Origin: Diplodia intermedia
Taxonomy: Eukaryota; Ascomycota; Dothideomycetes; Botryosphaeriales; Botryosphaeriaceae
Length of the DNA: 64,000 nt
Direction of reading: 5' to 3'
Assembly (NCBI GenBank): GCA_021495925.1
Contig: JAKEKT010000036.1
Span: forward strand, 186,001-250,000
The notes below the pieces were generated by a model that was not told the DNA's origin, searched no databases, and saw nothing but the letters and a program-made list of their open reading frames with translations. Position numbers and translations under genes: made by a program. Shown in pieces: positions 35,537 through 45,685 of this stretch; positions within the stretch are counted from its first letter, which is position 1, and the number at the start of each line of letters is the position of its first letter.

Positions 35537-36633
35537 GGTGTGTGCGAGAATGGAGTGGAAGGAGAATCATGGGGACATGTAGTTGGCGTGCCTACAATAT
35601 TGTGCGATTGTCCAGCTTTGTATTGACACCGGCTACAACATCACTTTCTGGAAGTGTTCTCAGCCTCACCAAGGGCAGAAAGTTCAGAGAAGCACACCAT
35701 GCCAGCAAGTGCGGGCCGCGTCGCGTGCTCGGTTGCTATTTGCGGGAAACCCTGCGGCGGCAGAGGCGGGGTCAGCGGAAGGACGTGCATGCGCCCGACG
35801 CCCGACAAGGCTGAATCCCGAATTACCATTTAGTTTCGAGCTGCGCCATTCTACCAGGTAAGGTGCGCACGTTCCGAATGTTCTTTGACTTTTGAGGCTC
35901 TTGGCTCGAATTTGTATGGACATGTCAACCCCGACCGGTGGGCGCTCATCACAACGATTTCGCAGATCAACAAGCTTGGGTGTCAGCCGACCTCTTCTGG
36001 CTTGGTGGGCAACCTTCTGCCTTGTTTTCAGCACTACCACCACCGACCAGTGATTTCAGCCACATGGGCAGCACCGGGCGTTTGCATCGGGAAAGTGGTA
36101 GGCAAATCGGTGGGAGATAATGTGCCTGTTAGCAATTGGAGTTCGCGTCTACACAGCAGACACTTGATGAGGTTCGCTTGCAGGAGACTTCTGGTAAATG
36201 GTCAATCTTTCTGCTCGACGCGTCAGACATGCAGATCTGCTGCACCTGTGTTCTTTTGCAGCTTTGAAGTCTATGGATGGGTTCTGGTTCTCGACTACTT
36301 CATTGATGCTTCCCTTCAGCCTTGGGCATAATTTGTCAAGTTTGTGCATCGAGACACACAACGCTGCAGTGCTACCTGAAGCCCCTCATCAAGAGCCGGA
36401 GGTTGCCGTTACCCCATCCACCTGCGGAGAAGATTCCGAACGGATAAATTCGTTGAGAATAACACTGGCCAAAGCTGACCTTCAAAGTCTGCTCGGCCAA
36501 TATCGAGACCTGTACTGGAATCTCCGTCGGGAAAATTCACCATCTTCTCAGCCATCCTGGAAAATCGCTAAGTTCGAGAACACTCTGAAATACTTGGCCA
36601 TTTGGAGCGCTATCTGCTAACAGTGTATAGAGT
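35537..36633. other. region between the NLR and the Trp-motif gene
   Basis: No confirmed gene. A 140-codon plus-strand frame (36198-36620) ends just before a good branch point and acceptor (CTGCTAAC...TATAG, 36616-36630). An exon upstream of the next gene may therefore exist, but no convincing donor was found. The left end is the NLR promoter. Confidence 0.4.
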
Positions 36634-36942
36634 ATGGAAGAACCTACTTCCAAGCCAGGCCAAGTTCAGCCTTGGCGAGATTGGTGGCCACCGAAAGAGC
36701 TCGACAAAATGACGTCTGAAGAGCTCAGAGCTAAGCCTTGGATTGGGTGGAAGCCTGACCCTTTGAAGCCCAATGCGAAGCCCTGGCTTGATTGGGTCTC
36801 CCGAGACAACCACCTATACGAGGCCGACCCGAAGCTGGGAAACAGTGAGACTGGAGGGGGTGGGCACGGAGGGGGTGGAGGTGGAGAGGGCGGGAGTGGA
36901 GGTCAGCAGCCACCGACGAGTTCCAACGCCGAAGGAGGATGA
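36634..36942 (+). CDS. small Trp-motif protein with Gly-rich tail, 102 aa
   Basis: The first 65 residues carry three related Trp motifs: QPWRDWW, KPWIGWKPDPL and KPWLDWV. They are spaced about 25 residues apart and separated by charged linkers. The tail is a Gly run with a few Glu, Ser and Gln. There is no signal peptide or membrane segment. I recognise no family. An acceptor-like site lies just before the ATG at 36631, so an upstream exon is possible. It is divergent from the NLR gene and about 340 bp from the stop of the CmcJ-like gene. Whether it works with the NLR is unknown. Confidence 0.5.
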   Translation: MEEPTSKPGQVQPWRDWWPPKELDKMTSEELRAKPWIGWKPDPLKPNAKPWLDWVSRDNHLYEADPKLGNSETGGGGHGGGGGGEGGSGGQQPPTSSNAEGG

Positions 36943-37283
36943 CTGGATAATTGTGATCCTGGTCGCAATCTCATTGGATTCGCGGGATAAGAATCTCAGC
37001 AATAGCAGCAAAGTGCAAGAAGCCATCCCAAGGCATGGCTTAAGTTCATTTCAAAGATTTAAACTCGTTATGGCAGCTTGATAAATTCCGCTGTTTGCAA
37101 GCCTTGCAAGCTTTACGAGTAGGAAAAAGAGACAACAGAGATCAGGAGCAACCGCTCGAGCGGAAAGACGAAGGCTAATCATATGCAGCCGCTCTCATAA
37201 TTCCAGGGAGAAGAAACACGGTGGAAGTCGTTAAGGTCATCATAGTCATGATTGGCGAAGTCTTAAAGACCATAGAAAATGAA

Positions 37284-38401
37284 TCACTCGGGCCCATAAA
37301 AAACAAGGCATCGGAGCTCAATGCTCTCGCGGAGACGTTCGGCCTCCGAGGATCGCGGGTTTACGAAAGAAGTATGCGGAACACCTTGAGACCGTCAGTA
37401 CATTAAAATGTAGAGGCGTGGAGATCCTACACCTTGCTACTCCGGAAGAGCGGCTGTCCCAACACTTCAAAAGAGTGAACTCATTGGGCATTTGATTGTC
37501 GAGGAAGTACCAGCGGTGGTTGGAATGATACTTGACGAGGAATTGTTCCCCGATGTAATGGGGGAAAATGAGGTCCGCCGCCAGGAAGTCTCTCTCAACG
37601 TCGACCGTTTGCCAATCGCAAACAGCAAGCGGCGAGTCTTGCAACGGACCAAATAAAGGACGCCACACACTAACCCCACGTCAGCAGATGAGAATTGAGA
37701 TCGCTTGAGCAACCATTTCACTCTGTCAACCCACTTTATGATCTGGCACTTCCGTTTCAAGAGCGACGAAGCCTCATTTCCCATGTGCAACTTCACGCGG
37801 TTTTCGCCGCTGAGAAATGTCTGGTCTTGTTACAGTCAGCAATTGGGGTAGCCAGCCATGAGGAACTACGCATACCTGCATGGGCTGAAAGACTTGGCTG
37901 CCTGGGAGTGCGTACAGAATGGTCATCCTTCCGAGCTCGCTGCGGACGCTGACGCTTCCTTACCTTGCGCTTCTTCAGCATGCGCCACAGGAATGAGAGG
38001 AGTGATCCGCAAAAGCTTACGGTGTGATCGAAGATCTTTACCGTCAGGCAACCGATTGCGCTCCGCAGCATGCCTTCGACAGCCGGATAATACTGGCGTT
38101 GTATCCATTCATCCGACGCGAAATTCTCTTCGGAGCTGATTCCTCCGTAGCAAACGACCTGAAAGCCATGTCTATCCAATGTGAAACTGTCTTGATAATC
38201 TCGGATGTTGTGAAATGCGATGTTTGGATAGCTTCGAACGACTTGGTTGGTCTGTCGGCCGTCGGGAGCGGGAATGTTACAATAAAACGGCTTCTCCCTG
38301 TCGTACAACTCAAGCGGGGCTGTGTAATTGATCGAGCTGATGACTTTATCATCTAGACCAGGAGACAAGTCAGGACTGACACTAGTGATGCTCTCCATCA
38401 C
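37284..38401 (-). CDS. CmcJ/AsaB-like oxidoreductase (GA4-desaturase family), 299 aa
   Basis: Five exons on the minus strand: 38401-38021, 37963-37876, 37825-37735, 37669-37431 and 37384-37284. The introns are 46-65 bp and all phases agree. Conserved blocks appear in order: KIFDHT, then HADQT (the presumed His/Asp metal ligands), INVWRPL, DSPLAVCDW, FPHYIGEQFLVKY, HRWYFL, LLKCWDS and RESIELRCLVFY. This family holds fungal hydroxylases/desaturases of secondary metabolism such as AsaB, and is probably non-haem iron and 2-oxoglutarate dependent. At exon 2 an alternative acceptor nine bases upstream adds three residues. It is next to the amidase gene and near the acyltransferase, which suggests a role as a tailoring enzyme. 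The substrate is unknown. Confidence 0.85.
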
Positions 38402-38933
38402 GATATGGAATGCCTTGAAATCTGGCCTGAGAGGATAAGCTCAGCCTGATATGGGCTGTCAGAGGCGACATGTGATAACAGAAAAAGAAGCTTGGCAACA
38501 CTTTTGTAAACTCGGCTTTACGCGTATGCAGCTGTAGGTTGAGGGATCAGCGCTTTGCTGCATGTCTCTCTACATATGCACTGTTCTCTTGGCAAGACGG
38601 AACGAAGCAGCCGCAGAAACACAAATGCAAGTAAGAGGCCACGTCAGCGTTACCCCGCGCTGTCACGTGTGTTGATCCTTGTTATACATTCCCGACGCTG
38701 TCCGCTGTTTGTCGATCCCCCAACGCAGCCTCGTTGCATGAGTAACTCCCACCATCCTCTCAAACCCTCCCACACAGTGCACTTCTTTGTCGGTGCGGCT
38801 CTCTGTTCACTCGTTTTCTAAAGTCTCCTTCTGTCACAAGTAGACGTTGCTTTTCAGCTCAATCAAAACTACATCCACCTAATACTGCTATCATATCGGG
38901 CTGGTTATACTGGTCACCTTCACCACCATCGAC
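38402..38933. promoter_or_regulatory. divergent promoter region of oxidoreductase and amidase genes
   Basis: This 532-bp gap separates two genes read outward, so both promoters must lie here. Pyrimidine-rich stretches occur at 38750-38840. No specific factor site could be assigned with confidence. Confidence 0.45.
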
Positions 38934-41419
38934 ATGTTTGACCGGATTTGGGATATCTTTTATGGCCCTCGTAGTGGCCCTCGGAAGCCTCCCGATCTGA
39001 CTTTCAGAAAGGGTCCTCAGCTGGACCAGCAATTTACGAGCTGCTTCTTGGAAGAGAAGCATTTCCTGATCGAAGAAGTCGCCTTGCCCACAGGACCACT
39101 TGAAGAGTGCAACTTGGCGCACAACGGGGAGGATACTGTCAGTTCCCTGAGCTCGCCACAGTAATCAACCGCTGACAATAAGGCAGCACTCCTGCGAAGA
39201 CACTACCACAAGGTACTACAGCTCTGCAGCTGTCATATCATGTTTCCACCAAGGCCTGTCAGGACGCGAGCTAGATTCTCACAGAAAACGCCTTCTAAAG
39301 GATGAGGATTTCTCTGAAGCTTTTTTCGAGAACGTGGTGTTTCTACTTGATGAAGACGACAACGGCGACGGATTTCCAAATGCAGAGATTCGGAGTATCC
39401 TCCATGGCTGGGGATGTAATCGGATATACAAAATCCATCGCGCAAACACAAGTGGTATCTTGAGTGAAGGGCCCTACTTCATCCATGGGCTCCGGATCCA
39501 CCGGACGTGGAGGCTTTTCCCGGACATTTTTGAAGCTTTTCAGCTCCCATTGGTACAAGAGGCGGGCAGTGGCAGGTACAATCAATGCGAAGTCCATCCC
39601 CAAGAAAATGGCTGACGACCCACAAGATTCATTCCCGTTACCTATATGTGGAATGGGAAGCTCATGATTCCCGTTCCATCACGACTCCACTATCCCAGAA
39701 CCGCCGAGAAGCCTCTTGCTGGTATACGTGTTGGAGTCAAGGATGTGATTGACCTGGAAGGAGTGCAGACTAGCGCTCAGTGCCGCGCTTTCTTAGATAC
39801 ATTTCCGGCTTGTGGCGCCTCGGCGGAGTGTATGGCGAAGCTAATAAGTCTGGGGGCGGTGCCCGTCGGCAAGACAAAATGTACTCAGTTCGCTTCAAGT
39901 GAACAACCAACTGCTGATTGGGTCGAATTCTTTTGTCCCTGGAACCCACGGGCAGATGGCTATCTATCGCCGCGAGGAAGCAGTGCAGGTAGTGGATCCG
40001 CAATTGCTGGCTACAAGTGGCTAGACGTAGGGGTTGGGACTGACAGTACATCTTTCCTGCCTTTATATCTTAGCAGCGCTAATAGTGATGTAGCCGGCGG
40101 TAGCATCCGAGGTCCAGCTGCTGTAATGGGTCTTTTTGCAATTAGGCCAACGGTGGGGGCTACAAGTCTCAAGGGTGTCCTTTTAGCCGCGGAGTAAGCT
40201 CATGCTCTGTCCTTGTATATCGAGACCAACTGATACTGCTTTAGGTCCATGGACACTGTAGGGTTCATCTGCAGAAGTGCTTACCTTTTCAACGAAGTTA
40301 CGAAGCTATGGTTCAAGCCCCCAAAGCCTTCAGCTGGAAAGGTGACTCCAACCACGGTTTTTGCATATATTTTGTTAACTTCGAGATAGGAACTCAAAAC
40401 ACTGCTTTTCCCAATCGACTACTGGAATCAATGGCCTCAATCTACAACGTTGTGCTTGAGACACAAATTTGTTTCCCGACTCGAATCATTTCTCAAGATT
40501 ACACGGGTCGAGCTATCCCTCGCTCAGAAATGGGCAGATGATAATCCTACTGGCGATGGGGTAGCAATGGATGACTTCCTGCAAGCTGTGAGTATTCCAA
40601 GCTTCCTGGTACGTGGAATTTGACTCATTACATGCAGCCTTTCATGAATATTCTCTGGAAAACCTATTGGGACACTTCCAAAGAATTCCGTGAGGAGCAC
40701 AAGAAAAGATTTGGGAAGCAACCTTATGTCGACCCCGTTATCCAATACTGCTGGTATGATTACTCCGATAGAAAGATGAGTTCTACTGAAGGTTGCATCA
40801 GGAAACGAGGCTCGGAGCTCTCGAGTGAAGCTGTCAAAGACGCTCGGAATCGGATCGAGGTTTACGCAAAATGGCTGAACGAAAGCGTCTTGCTGCCCGG
40901 CCACGTGATGGTATACCCATCCGGTGATTCGAGTCCGTTCTACCGAGATACATATCGGCTGTAAGATAGAGTGGTTCGCACCGATCAATTATACACTAAC
41001 GGCCATAGACCACCGGACGAAATGCCGCCTTATGACTGGTCCCAGCGCGAGGATCACCAAGCCAGTCTCGCGGGACTTCCTGCTTTGACTTTTCCGAGTA
41101 AGCTTAGATCTGGATCCTCGTTTCCAATGCTCATGAATATCTCCAGTCGGCCAAGCAGAGTATACTTCGAAGGTCACAGGACAGAAGCACTTTTTGCCTG
41201 TGAACATGGAGATCATGGGACCCAAAGGTATTCCAATAGCAATAATTTTTCTGACGGTCATCAGCTTCTAATCAGAAGATGGCAGGCTCGGACAATGACC
41301 TCACTGATCTTCTTCTGAACATGATGCCTCAGAAAGGATACCAAATTTCAGTGGAGACGGGCGAGTCGGCGTACAAGGAAAACGACGCAACAAGTGAGGA
41401 TGGGAAGCAGTGTGCATAG
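38934..41419 (+). CDS. amidase-signature enzyme with Arp1-type N-terminal domain, 684 aa
   Basis: Ten exons: 38934-39137, 39187-39575, 39627-40045, 40094-40193, 40245-40341, 40390-40587, 40638-40960, 41009-41097, 41147-41227 and 41265-41419. All nine introns (37-53 bp) have GT-AG ends, most have clear CTNAC branch points, and the frame closes exactly. Residues 1-200 correspond to the N-terminal domain of Arp1-like fungal amidases (GPYFIHGL, WRLFPDIFEAF). The amidase core follows: Lys in GIRVGVKDVID (about 236), cis-Ser in RGSSAGSGSA (about 316-317) and the nucleophile in VGTDTGGSIRGPA (about 341). The Ser-cisSer-Lys triad is complete only after splicing; unspliced DNA appears to break it. It should hydrolyse an amide, substrate unknown. 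The start exon is the least certain part. Confidence 0.85.
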
Positions 41420-41624
41420 GTAGACATCTATTTCCATGGATTCTTTACGCATCGGCGCATTTCCAATCGTGCAGCCCCTCCATCTCGACAGCGCCACCCT
41501 TCACCCCCGTCTCTCTTTCCCTCCCGCACACACACACCATCGAGCTTTTCCGCACAGACACCTAAAAAACGCGCCTCCCTCCCTTCCGCAAAGCCCAAAC
41601 CAGCCTCCGCAAACCAAACCAACA

Positions 41625-43247
41625 TCAACCCCCCCTAACCTCCGCCCAAGCCCCCAACTCCCCATCCCCCCTCAACCTCTCCATACACCCCCTCTCCAAC
41701 CCCAAATACACCTCAACCCCCTCATCCCCATCCGCCCCCCCTCCCTCCCCGCCCCCGGGCCTCCTCTCCGGATAAAAAAAACAATACCCATCAAACACCG
41801 CGCTCGCCCACCTCAACGCCCTCAGGGGGCCCCACCCGAAATCGCCGCGCTCGTACGCGCGCAGCACGCGCCAGCTCGTCGCGATGACGTCCAGCCCCAG
41901 CACGACGTCGACGTTCATGTCGACGCTGCCGACACCCCCGCGCGGGCACGACGCGATCCAGTCAGTTGCGGCGCGGAGGAGGGACGGCGAGCGGTAGTGG
42001 TGGACGGTGGCGCGGAGGGCGAGGGCGATTGGGCGGAGGGAGGACGGGGAGAGGGGGGCGAGGAGCGTGTGGAGGGGGAGGGTCGTGTGGGAGAACATTA
42101 CGCAGTTGCCTGGGTAGGCGGGGGGGAGGCCGGTGGCGGGCTGGGGGGAGGTGGCGCTGCTGGGGGTGGTGGAGGGGGAGGAGGACGGGGAGGAGGACGG
42201 GGAGGACGGGGAGGACGGGGAAGTGCTGGTGCTGGTGTACGTCGGCACGTATGCGCGGACGTCGATGGCGTTCATGAGGGCGACGGGGCGGGCGTCGGTG
42301 GGGACCGTGTCCGGGGCGATGCCGTGGAGGGCCAGCCGCGAGCGCGTGATGCAGCGCCACATGAGCGCCGTGAGGCAGTCGTTTGTGGACACCCAGTCGC
42401 CGCCGTCGTCGTCGTCGTCGACATCGGGCGAGGAGGCGAGCGCCTTGAGCGCCTTCAGCTTGGAGGCCGGCACGTGCCAGATCTGCGACTGCATCTGGTC
42501 CGGCGTCACGCCCGCGCCCAGCGGCACGCCGTCGGGCATGCAGCGCATCGAGGGCACGGCGGGGATACGGTAATCGACGGCCGGGGCGTCGGCCGGGACC
42601 GTCAGCGGCGTGCGGTCGAGCCAGGCCGGGTCGAGGGGCGGCGGCGCGGCGCAGGCGGCGTCGAAGAGCGGCCGCGTGTGCGCGGCCCAGCGCGCGAGGA
42701 TGTTGTCCATGCCCCGCGCGTCGACGAAGCGGTGGTTGACGCAGAGGCCGATGATGAGGCCGCCGCGGATCAGGTTCAGCTGCACCAGCGTGCACGGGAT
42801 GCCCGACCCGTCCGCCGGGAGCTCCGGGAAGGGCGTGAAGGTTGGCGGGAGCAGGTCGGCATTTTCCAGCTCGCTGACGGGGAAGTGCCGTGCCGACAGC
42901 TCCGAGTAGGACGGGTAGCTGGTGCGGCGGAGGTCCTTGATGTGGACCGTGAAGTGGGTTTGGTCGCGGGTGCGCTTGGAGTAACTGTTGCCTTTGCTGT
43001 CCTCATGCACGCATCCGGCGAGGAAGCGGTACTCTTTCATAAGCTTTTGGAGGCCGATGCATGTGTTTGAGATGATGGTGTCCGTGTCCGCGCCTTCGTC
43101 AAGCGAGTACGTTAAGGTGATGGGGTTGGAAATCTTCCGCATCACCGCGTCGAGGACGCTGATGGGAAACACCTCTTCCGGTGGATCCGACCCAAGGTCA
43201 GCCACCTGGATCTGAACTGTCCTCGTGGAAGGTTTGCTGTGAGGCAT
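41625..43247 (-). CDS. BAHD-family acyltransferase, 540 aa
   Basis: Single exon. Both BAHD signatures are present: HRFVD (H172, D176 of HxxxD) and DFGWG (469-473). The layout matches fungal trichothecene-3-O-acetyltransferase-like enzymes, which move an acyl group from acyl-CoA to a hydroxyl or amine in the cytosol. A Ser/Pro/Thr-rich insert at about 338-372 lies in the linker between the two lobes, and a Gly-rich insert lies near 500. The gene is GC-rich at third positions, unlike the adjacent amidase gene. It is convergent with the amidase gene (205 bp between stops). Together with the CmcJ-like enzyme it suggests metabolite tailoring. Confidence 0.88.
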   Translation of the reverse strand: MPHSKPSTRTVQIQVADLGSDPPEEVFPISVLDAVMRKISNPITLTYSLDEGADTDTIISNTCIGLQKLMKEYRFLAGCVHEDSKGNSYSKRTRDQTHFTVHIKDLRRTSYPSYSELSARHFPVSELENADLLPPTFTPFPELPADGSGIPCTLVQLNLIRGGLIIGLCVNHRFVDARGMDNILARWAAHTRPLFDAACAAPPPLDPAWLDRTPLTVPADAPAVDYRIPAVPSMRCMPDGVPLGAGVTPDQMQSQIWHVPASKLKALKALASSPDVDDDDDGGDWVSTNDCLTALMWRCITRSRLALHGIAPDTVPTDARPVALMNAIDVRAYVPTYTSTSTSPSSPSSPSSSPSSSPSTTPSSATSPQPATGLPPAYPGNCVMFSHTTLPLHTLLAPLSPSSLRPIALALRATVHHYRSPSLLRAATDWIASCPRGGVGSVDMNVDVVLGLDVIATSWRVLRAYERGDFGWGPLRALRWASAVFDGYCFFYPERRPGGGEGGGADGDEGVEVYLGLERGCMERLRGDGELGAWAEVRGG

Positions 43248-45685
43248 AGTGGCTCTGCGTGTTGTGAGTGTGATGGTATCTTGGGAGAATATTCACCGTG
43301 GCACAAGTCCCAAGTATGGCCAGTGACCTAGGCGGGGATATCCTGGCTATTCCATACGTGCAGACCCCCATTCCTGGTGACCGCTCGTGTGTTTGATAGG
43401 GGTTATCGCATGAGGAGCCTCCGTATTTTGAGTTTAGAAAGGCCAAGATCTCTAAAGTCAGTCCACTTTCTTGGTCCGTGCCGCTCTCTTAACACTTTCC
43501 CCCCCTCATACCACGGTGGATATTACTTTTTCAGCGGGCCTTAACTGCTATAGGTTATTCCTCGCTTAGTTCTAGCATCTCTTTGACCCCTATGCCTTGC
43601 AACGTTGCGGGTGTATGTCGTACGTCAGGCTTACTTTTGATACGGGTCTGGTAAAAAGTTGACGCGGGGGTTTAAGGGGACCGGGGCGGGCGGCCTCGCT
43701 GAATCATGGACCGCGCCTATCGCGCCTAAAGCATAGGTGATCTACAACATGGCCGTTGGCGGTGGGGTCATGGCGTCCCGGAGCAAATCGGATTTTCCCC
43801 GACAAGTCCGAGCAGTTGATCGATGTCGTTCTGGCCAGGTTTCCATGGGGAAGTTTAAGCGGCTTCGAGCCCGAGTGAAAGGGGTTGTCCGCTTCCCGAC
43901 CCATCGTCGCCGGGCTGTGTTGAAGTGAGGAGAGTCGCAGTACTGAGCACCATACCTTCCAACCGCACAAGCCACATTTGTAGTCGAACTATCTCAATCC
44001 ACATCTTATAGCGCAGTCATCATCCGTTCTCCATCGCCAATTGACCCCGTTTTCTTCAGGTCCATGTCGTCGTCCCAGGCAGGCCCGCAGTCAGGGAGGA
44101 GCAGCGGATAGGTTCGGCAGGAGTCTGATGATGTACAATGTGCCGCGAGACACCATCCGCTCTGGGGTTAGCTCGGACCCACTCGGAATCAACTCTCGCG
44201 CCCCGCCATCATCACCTGCAGCGCTAGTGGGATGACGAATTCCTGACTCGGTCCTGCATACGGGTCTGGACTGTTAAGGAAATGTGCGATCTCGATGTTG
44301 ACTATTGATTTTTGGCGGCGCAAGACGAACATTCCAATAGAGAACCAGAAAGGTAGCCGGTGATACTGGTTGCAATGCAATATAAACTTCAGGAGCCTCA
44401 ACATCGCCTCATGAGGGGCGGTAGCTACGCTCCACGTCCTGTCATCACACATCGGCCCAGAAGCCGCTTCCCCGTACAAGAACAACATCATACACGGGCA
44501 CCGCGAGACACCAGCTTCTTCGACCCGTTAAAACACTGGCTGCCGCCGAGCCACTCTGGTTGCTATCTACGTCCCCGCCGCGACATACACAACACCAACA
44601 TGCACGCGCCAAACCACACGCACAGCAGTCAAAGATCCACGACGAGTTGGAGGGGGTAGTCTCAACACCAAAACAGACCCTGCCGAGCGGGCCCAGCCGG
44701 CCGGCGAGCCAAGTATCAAGCAACCGAAAGGTCGAACAACCCAGACACCTTGGAAAACAAAAAAAGTGCGCGCAACATCATACCATCAACAACAAAAGCC
44801 CCAAGCATTCCCGCCACTGTTCCTTTCGCCGCCGCAGTAGCAGTAGCAGCAACAACAACATTACACTTCTACACGCACCAGAGCGATGAGAGAGGAGAGG
44901 AGAGGAGAGAACCCGACCGACCGAGCGACTCGGACAAAAAAAAAAAAGAAACCCAGACACTAGAAAAAAGCCCCAGAGCATCATCCCCGCAATCTCCATC
45001 CGAAACACGCCGGGAAGTACCATTCCCGGTAACAACATCAACATCAGAATCAACATCCACAGTGCCACTGGCATTACGAGCTTCCGCAGGGAAAACGAAA
45101 ACCATTACAGCCAACCGCTGTTCCCGCCCCGTGTCGTTCACAAGGAGACGACAGAAGGGAAGGGAGAGAAAAAAACCACCTGTTGTGCTGCCCGCGAGCA
45201 AAACTCGGACTTGACCCGTTCCGAATCCTCTCCACAAAGAAGGAGGGGGAGGAGTAGACCCACCCACCCAACAACCAAAGAAAGGAGAGAGAGAAAAAAA
45301 AAAAAGGGAAACAGCAAGGGGCCTGTAACACAATGCACAACACATGTATCCATTTTGTACACTCGACAGTTCTTTAGATGCGTTCCCCTGCCTCTTCTTT
45401 TTAAAAAAAGAACTTAAAAAGTCGTGGGAACTAAGCAAGGAGAATGAAAAGAGGAAAGAGAAAAACAGGAAGAAAAAGAAGAAAAAAAAAGTCGAAAGGA
45501 GAAAGGAAACGAAGAAAAGAAGAAGAAACAGTTTATCTTCCCACACAATGTATTTGTAACCCCATCCCGGAACACCTAGCACGCCAGTGATATGATTGCT
45601 GTGTATGTGGTGAATTTTCCTTTTGCCCTTTTGATGCAGACAACATGATAATCTTCCTCTCCATTCTTCGAAACCAACCCATCAC
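43248..45685. other. 2.4-kb intergenic region
   Basis: No supported gene on either strand. The left part should hold the acyltransferase promoter. The right part (about 45270-45560) is strongly purine-rich on the plus strand, with A runs and GAAA/GAGA tracts. This would be a pyrimidine-rich 3' untranslated region for the minus-strand PRP24 gene ending at 45686. Poly-A runs also occur at 44937-44947. Confidence 0.4.

Noticed and set aside
36198..36620. 140-codon plus-strand frame before the Trp-motif gene
   Set aside because: No family match and no good donor to join it to the acceptor at 36630.
41436..43070. 544-codon plus-strand frame opposite the acyltransferase
   Set aside because: Its length results from GC-rich codons of the real minus-strand BAHD gene, which carries HxxxD and DFGWG; the antisense reading is low complexity.
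43248..45685. Search for tRNA, rRNA or CRISPR-like arrays in this and other intergenic gaps
   Set aside because: No tRNA-type B box with matching stems, no rRNA similarity and no spaced direct-repeat array were seen anywhere in the window.
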